Below, piece after piece: positions 7,032 through 10,501 of a stretch of DNA of 10,501 nucleotides. A program made the translations under genes and the position numbers. The stretch spans positions 1 through 10,501 of the forward strand of contig JBJMHP010000273.1 in the NCBI GenBank assembly GCA_045807325.1, read 5' to 3'. How positions within the stretch are numbered: position 1 is the first letter of the stretch; each line of letters opens with the position of its first letter. The DNA comes from CALGFH01 sp045807325 (GTDB lineage Bacteria > Actinomycetota > CALGFH01). The notes under the pieces were generated by a model that did not search any database, was not told where the DNA came from, and saw only the letters and a program-made list of their open reading frames with translations.

Positions 7032-7493
7032 GCCTCCGCTCCCCACGCCTACGCCGGCGCACTGCTCCTCACGGTCAAGTGTGGCGCCTGGCAAGGCGAG
7101 CCGGCCTCACCCGTTCCAGGTGATCTAGCGGGGCGATAGCGCGGGAGGCGAGGGTCCCGCTGGCCCGGGTGGTGCTGGTGGCGGACCCGGTGGATAACGG
7201 TTGGCTCGGCATCCCATGGCGAACGACACCCCGACGCTAGGTGACCTCGACGGCGACTGGCTGGACGCGGCGGCCGAACTCCAGCTCGAACAGGTCGCCG
7301 TGCGTTCGGCCGCCCACATGTCCTGGTCGGGCACGTCACGGGCGCAGCTCGAGCCGGATGTGATCGCCCCGGTCGACGACGTCGGCCAGCCTCCGCACGG
7401 TCAATGGAGGGTCGCACCGGCCGGGGCGGGTCACCTCACCCCGCCAGGGTGATTGCTCGTCTAGGCTGGTGCCCCCGCTCCCAGGAGGTGGCC
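7032..7493. other. Intergenic region between divergent operons, no confident gene
   Basis: About 460 bases that should hold promoters for the minus-strand repeat/RDD/hydrolase operon and the plus-strand gene at 7494. Three short inverted repeats follow one another: CGCCT/AGGCG (7085-7098), TCACC/GGTGA (7107-7123) and GCGGGA/TCCCGC (7141-7160). An open frame from ATG 7216 to 7452 (78 codons, acidic start MANDTPTLGDLDGDW) has no ribosome site and runs into the next promoter. It is not called as a gene but cannot be excluded. Confidence 0.5.
7462..7467 (+). promoter_or_regulatory. Possible -10 element (TAGGCT) before the 7494 gene
   Basis: TAGGCT followed by GG lies 32 bases before the ATG and 15 bases before a strong AGGAGG. 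It matches the hexamer before the PRC-barrel gene. No clear -35 is present at the usual distance. Confidence 0.3.
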
Positions 7494-7964
7494 ATGACAT
7501 CCAGGAAGGACTTCACCGACGAGGAATGGACCCGCATCCGGCGCGCCCCAATTGTTGCCGGTGTGGCGATCTCGCTCGCGGACCCCGGTGGGCCGATCGA
7601 GGTGGCCAAGGAGACGGCGGCGACGTTGCGGTCGGCCACCCTGCCCCCCAGCCAGGAGGAGCTGCTGGCGTCGGTCGCCCTCGACGTCCAGGCCATGGCC
7701 CAGCACAGGCAGAACCCGCTGGGAGACTTCAAGCCGCGCGGCGGCGAGCAGGTGCTGGAGGAGCTCAAGGGCGTCAACCAGCTGGTCACGGCCAAGGCCA
7801 CGCCCGAGGAGGCCGAGGCGTTCCGGCGTTGGCTGCTGGCCGCGGCGCAGGCGGCCGCCGACGCCGGCAAGGAGGGCGGCTTCCTGGGCTTCGGCGCCGA
7901 GCGGGTGAGCGCCGGGGAGCGGCGCATGCTGGACCAGGTCCGCGCCGTCCTCGGGATGACCTGA
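7494..7964 (+). CDS. Uncharacterised small helical protein
   Basis: 156 residues, soluble, mostly helical, with no signal peptide. It opens FTDEEWTRIRRAPIVAGVAI (7-26), then SLADPGGPIEVAKET (27-41), two amphipathic helices containing EELLASVALDVQAMAQHRQN and VLEELKGVNQLVTAK, a helix EEAEAFRRWLLAAAQAAADA (105-124), the loop KEGGFLGFGAERVS (126-139) and a last helix ERRMLDQVRAVLG. The all-helical layout and the KEGGFLGFG loop before a short C-terminal helix recall TerB-like or related bacterial helical proteins. That resemblance is weak and no function is claimed. Start is firm: AGGAGG at 7483-7488 is 5 bases from the ATG. The next gene follows after 124 bases, so it may be a separate unit. Confidence 0.85.
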   Translation: MTSRKDFTDEEWTRIRRAPIVAGVAISLADPGGPIEVAKETAATLRSATLPPSQEELLASVALDVQAMAQHRQNPLGDFKPRGGEQVLEELKGVNQLVTAKATPEEAEAFRRWLLAAAQAAADAGKEGGFLGFGAERVSAGERRMLDQVRAVLGMT

Positions 7965-7968
7965 ACGC

Positions 7969-7988
7969 CCGGCCGCCGGACGGGCCGG
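7969..7988 (+). terminator. Weak GC-rich hairpin after the 7494 gene
   Basis: CCGGCC (7969-7974) and GGCCGG (7983-7988) flank an 8-base loop 5 bases after the stop codon. No U-tract follows. In DNA this GC-rich such a stem may be chance. Confidence 0.22.
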
Positions 7989-8088
7989 TGAGGCTCGCGG
8001 CACGGTATTCATCCTCGACGGGTGATGCGGCCACGGCCTTCCGCGACATACCGTCCCGCCAACGGTAGGTCGTCGTTGAGGAGGCGAC

Positions 8089-8517
8089 ATGGCCAGCATC
8101 GGACCGGTCGAGTACGTCGTCATCGCGTTTCCGGGCAACCGGTTCAAGGGCGAGATCGTCCCGGCCCTGGCGGAGCTCGTCGACAACGACGTCATCCGCA
8201 TCATCGACGTCGCCTTCATCAAGAAGGACGCCGACGGGAACACCACCATGTTCGAGTACGACACGCTGGACGACGTCCTTGCCTTCGGGTTCGCCGACGT
8301 CGACGGCGAAGCCGGAGGCGTGCTGAACGACGAGGATCTCGAGCTGGCCGCCGAGGCCCTGGAGCCCGACAGCTCGGCGGCCCTGATCGTCTGGGAGCAC
8401 CGGTGGGCGACACGCGTGGCCCAGGCGATCCGGGACGCGGGCGGCCGCATCGTCGCCGGCGAGCGGGTGCCGGACGAGATCGTGGAGCAGGCGCTGGCCG
8501 ACCTCACGACCGGCTGA
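8089..8517 (+). CDS. DUF6325-like protein
   Basis: 142 residues, acidic and soluble. The opening GPVEYVVIAFPGNRFKGEI (5-23) is followed by VIRIIDVAFIKKDADGN (35-51), an acidic middle (59-85), and then DLELAAEALEPDSSAALIVW (83-102) and IRDAGGRIVAGERVPDEIV (114-132). The FPGN-FKGEI opening and IDVAFIKKDADG segment are what I recall for DUF6325, a small actinobacterial family of unknown function. Its two halves resemble the soluble parts of the DUF1269 protein in this window, without the membrane segment. Start: GAGGAGG at 8078-8084 stands 4 bases before the ATG. The SHOCT gene follows after 37 bases, so they are probably one operon. Confidence 0.82.
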   Translation: MASIGPVEYVVIAFPGNRFKGEIVPALAELVDNDVIRIIDVAFIKKDADGNTTMFEYDTLDDVLAFGFADVDGEAGGVLNDEDLELAAEALEPDSSAALIVWEHRWATRVAQAIRDAGGRIVAGERVPDEIVEQALADLTTG

Positions 8518-8554
8518 CCGGCGATCCGGGAGGACCGCCGAGGAGGGAGCAGCC

Positions 8555-8809
8555 ATGCTGCTACGTCCATATGTGCGAAATGGCCGGCCAGGGCTGATCG
8601 GCAGGACGGCGGGGGCGACGGTCGTGGTCGGGCTGGCGCGCCGTCAGCGGGCCAAGGCCCAGGAGGCCGAGACGCAGCAGGCGGCGGCCGGGCAGCCCGC
8701 GACCCCCGACCCGATCGCCAAGCTGAAGGAGCTGGCCGCCCTCAAGGACCAGGGAGTGCTCACCGAGGAGGAGTTCACCGCCCAGAAGGCGCGGATCCTG
8801 GGGCCATGA
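8555..8809 (+). CDS. SHOCT domain-containing protein
   Basis: 84 residues. A basic N-terminus with a short hydrophobic stretch (LIGRTAGATVVVGLA, 14-28) leads into a Gln/Ala linker. The SHOCT motif is at 53-82: PIAKLKELAALKDQGVLTEE then EFTAQKARIL. The short C-terminal SHOCT domain is thought to mediate oligomerisation or partner binding. The N-terminal stretch may insert in or touch the membrane. Start is firm: GAGGAGGGAG lies 5 bases before the ATG. The last 35 bases overlap the end of the methyltransferase gene on the other strand. Confidence 0.88.
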   Translation: MLLRPYVRNGRPGLIGRTAGATVVVGLARRQRAKAQEAETQQAAAGQPATPDPIAKLKELAALKDQGVLTEEEFTAQKARILGP

Positions 8810-9584
8810 CACCAGCGGTCAGCCGCGCCGCCCACAGGTCCTCGACCGGCCACCGGCTGGCCCATTCGGCGGTGGCGATCCCGTAGTACCGGTGGGTCGC
8901 CGCATCCGCCGGGGCGTACAGCTCGTGCAGGGCCTGGACGACGAACCCGTTGGCGCCCAGCACGCGGACCCACTCGCCGTGGCTGGGGTGGAACTCGACC
9001 CCGCCGCCCGGCCACTCCACCCGGTGCAGGCCTCGCTGGGGCCGCAGGAGGTGGTCCTGGGCGACACCCTCCTCCTCGGGGACACACAGGGTGGCCAGGA
9101 CGCTGTTGGTCAGGAACACCAGCCGCCCACCGGGACGGAGCAGCCGGGCCGCCTCGGCCACCCAGCGTTCGGGATCGCACCAGACGCTGGCCCCGTACTC
9201 GCTGACCACCAGATCGAAGCTCGCGCTGGCCAGTGGCACGTGCTCGGCGTTGGCCTCGATCAGCGGGAACACCAGACCGAAACGCTCCTGGCAGCGGCGC
9301 GCGGTGGCCAGCTGGGCCGGCGTGAGGTCGAGCCCGACCGGGCGGGCGCCGCGTCTGGCCAGCTGGGCGGACAGGTAGGCGGTGCCGCAGCCCAGCTCGA
9401 CCACGTCCAGGCCGCGGACGTCGCCAAGGACGACCAGGTCGCGCTCGGGGACGCCGAACAGCCCCCAGGTGAGTTCGTCGGCGGCCCAGGCCCGGTGGGC
9501 GTCCTCGTCGGTGAACTGCTCGTTCACCATCGTCCACAGGGCGCGGTTGCGGGCGACGTCGGCTCCGGCGTTCGGCGTGCACAC
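8775..9584 (-). CDS. Class I SAM-dependent methyltransferase
   Basis: 269 residues from GTG 9584. Rossmann-fold motif I is VVELGCGTAYLSAQLARRG (61-79). Motif II is GLDLTP with acidic Asp85. NAEHVPLASASFDLVVSEYG (112-131) carries the post-II acidic/Phe-Asp pattern, and ARLLRPGGRLVFLT (146-159) is the late strand with PGG. The substrate is unknown; family members modify small molecules. The segment before motif I (NRALWTMVNEQFTDEDAHRA, 13-32) is a cap typical of this subfamily. Start uncertain: GTG 9584 lacks a spaced ribosome site and could be leaderless. GTG 9629 extends the frame by 15 residues, and ATG 9530 would shorten it. The 3' end overlaps the SHOCT gene by 35 bases. Confidence 0.87.
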   Translation of the reverse strand: MCTPNAGADVARNRALWTMVNEQFTDEDAHRAWAADELTWGLFGVPERDLVVLGDVRGLDVVELGCGTAYLSAQLARRGARPVGLDLTPAQLATARRCQERFGLVFPLIEANAEHVPLASASFDLVVSEYGASVWCDPERWVAEAARLLRPGGRLVFLTNSVLATLCVPEEEGVAQDHLLRPQRGLHRVEWPGGGVEFHPSHGEWVRVLGANGFVVQALHELYAPADAATHRYYGIATAEWASRWPVEDLWAARLTAGVMAPGSAPSGR

Positions 9585-9638
9585 CTCGCCTATGTTGTTC
9601 CGCCCGGCCCCCCACCGACAAGCGGTCACCCGTCACGG

Positions 9639-9725
9639 CATGACCATGGTGCTCCCGACCCGCGCACGGTGGTCCGCGCTGGTGGCCCCTTGCCCTGGTG
9701 CCGCGAACCCTCGACCATGACCATG
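9639..9725. repeat. CATGACCATG direct repeat pair
   Basis: The 10-mer CATGACCATG occurs at 9639-9648 and 9716-9725, 77 bases apart, between the divergent methyltransferase and LuxR genes. Each copy is itself close to a palindrome (CATG-AC-CATG), so they could be operator half-sites. Confidence 0.4.
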
Positions 9726-9727
9726 CC

Positions 9728-9745
9728 GTTGGGTACGTTGGGTAC
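9728..9745 (+). repeat. Tandem 9-base repeat (GTTGGGTAC x2)
   Basis: GTTGGGTAC is repeated perfectly and without gap, ending 29 bases before the LuxR-type ATG. GGGTAC resembles the -10 of SigB-type actinobacterial promoters, but no GTTT-like -35 lies at the right distance. It may instead be a binding site for a regulator, possibly the LuxR protein itself. Confidence 0.45.
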
Positions 9746-9774
9746 CTCAGGCGCCGGATCGGGACGGGCAGGGG

Positions 9775-10501
9775 ATGGCGCAGATCCCCTCGGTGGCGGA
9801 CGGGCTGCTGCAGGGCACCAGGACCAGTGGGGCGGCCGGGCTGGCCGTCGGCTCCTCGGCCTGGTTCGCCTGGCTGGCCGACGATGCCGCCCGGTCCTTC
9901 TCGTTCCGGTCACCGTCGGGGGCCTACACCGCACGTAAGGAGCACCGGCAGCGCGGCGGCGTCTACTGGGTCGCCTACCGCACGGCCGCGGGCCGGCAGC
10001 ACAAGGTGTACCTGGGCAAGGCCGAGGACCTCACGCCCGAGCGCCTGGCCGAGGCGGCCGACGCGCTGGCCAGGCGCGTGACCGGCGGCGCCGGACCTGT
10101 GGGTGAGGCCCCACCTCCTCCGGCCCGAGTGCCCGGCCCGATGGGCCAGGGAGCCGCTGGCCTCCCCCTGCTGGCGACCAAGGTGTTCGTGCCCCGGCCC
10201 CGCCCCGACCTGGTCCCGCGGCCGCGGTTGCTGGCCCGCCTCGACGCCGGCCTGGACGCGGGCCGGTGCTCGCTGCTGTCGGCGCCGGCCGGCGCGGGCA
10301 AGACCAGCCTGCTGGCCGCCTGGCTCGCCCGGCTGGACCGCCCGGTCGCCTGGCTCACCCTCGACGAGCGCGACCAGGACGTCGGCCAGGTCCTCCGCTA
10401 CCTGGTCGCCGCCCTGCAGACGATCGCCCCCGGCTGCGGCCGCGGAGCCCTGGCCTTGCTGGAGGCCCCGCGGCCACCGCCGCCCGAGGTCGTGGTCACC
10501 G
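9775..10501 (+). CDS. LAL/MalT-type LuxR regulator, N-terminal part
   Basis: 242 residues are visible and the gene runs off the right edge; such regulators are usually 800-1000 residues and end in a LuxR helix-turn-helix, not seen here. Two parts are visible. Residues 24-100 form an N-terminal domain with strands SFSFRSPSGAYTARKEHR, GGVYWVAYRTAAGRQHKVYL and GK, then helix LTPERLAEAADALARR; it resembles the arm-type DNA-binding domains of tyrosine integrases. A Pro-rich linker follows (111-131). Residues 132-157 (LLATKVFVPRPRPDLVPRPR then LLARLD) are the usual entry of MalT-like STAND ATPases. APAGAGKTSL (170-179) is the Walker A loop with Lys176, and VAWLTLDERDQDVGQVLRYL follows. An ATP-dependent, ligand-responsive activator is expected. 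ATG 9775 follows GGGG directly, with no well-spaced ribosome site; an in-frame stop at 9718 limits extension. Confidence 0.87.
   Translation, partial: MAQIPSVADGLLQGTRTSGAAGLAVGSSAWFAWLADDAARSFSFRSPSGAYTARKEHRQRGGVYWVAYRTAAGRQHKVYLGKAEDLTPERLAEAADALARRVTGGAGPVGEAPPPPARVPGPMGQGAAGLPLLATKVFVPRPRPDLVPRPRLLARLDAGLDAGRCSLLSAPAGAGKTSLLAAWLARLDRPVAWLTLDERDQDVGQVLRYLVAALQTIAPGCGRGALALLEAPRPPPPEVVVT

Noticed and set aside
5592..7139. Long plus-strand frames opposite the repeat/RDD genes, including a D/V/Q-rich repeated stretch
   Set aside because: The apparent repeats are the antisense reading of the nonapeptide array; the rest is Arg/Pro/Ala-rich shadow.
7189..7197. DnaA-box-like TTATCCACC on the minus strand
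   Set aside because: Single copy, one mismatch from the TTATCCACA consensus, with no AT-rich unwinding element or neighbouring dnaA/dnaN, so not an origin.
7216..7452. Possible 78-residue plus-strand gene
   Set aside because: No ribosome site, weak late codon bias, no recognisable domain, and it runs into the promoter region of the firm gene at 7494. Kept only as a note in the intergenic entry.

Overview
The window is about 70% GC with strong G/C bias at third codon positions, GTG starts, many 4-base stop/start overlaps and Actinomycetota-type families (DUF6069, DUF1269, DUF6325-like, RDD, SHOCT, LAL-type LuxR). It most likely comes from the chromosome of a soil or environmental actinomycete, possibly an uncultured lineage. 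No rRNA, tRNA, IS element, phage gene or CRISPR array is visible. The placement rests on gene content and composition only.

Layout. (1) Positions 1-3028, minus strand: a membrane-protein operon. In transcription order it holds a flippase-like (LPG synthase transmembrane type) protein, a DUF1269 protein, a DUF6069-like four-helix protein, and an AI-2E family transporter cut by the left edge. (2) 3153-4831, plus strand: a small PRC-barrel protein followed by a CPA1-type cation/proton antiporter. (3) 4844-7031, minus strand: three genes joined by 4-base overlaps. These are a protein with nine tandem nine-residue repeats, an RDD membrane protein, and an alpha/beta hydrolase whose best start is a rare CTG codon. 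(4) 7032-7493: about 460 bases without a confident gene, containing short inverted repeats and a promoter-like site. (5) 7494-8809, plus strand: an unrecognised helical protein, a DUF6325-like protein and a short SHOCT-domain protein. (6) 8775-9584, minus strand: a class I SAM methyltransferase that overlaps the SHOCT gene tail to tail. (7) 9775 to the right edge, plus strand: the N-terminal part of a large MalT/LAL-type LuxR regulator with an unusual N-terminal DNA-binding-like domain.

Taken together, the content suggests envelope and general-stress functions: membrane transport, ion/pH homeostasis, small DUF1269/DUF6325/SHOCT proteins and PRC-barrel. No biosynthetic pathway or defence island is recognisable. 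The least explained unit is the repeat protein/RDD/hydrolase operon. Its tight coupling suggests the products act together, perhaps at the membrane, but no function can be assigned from sequence alone.
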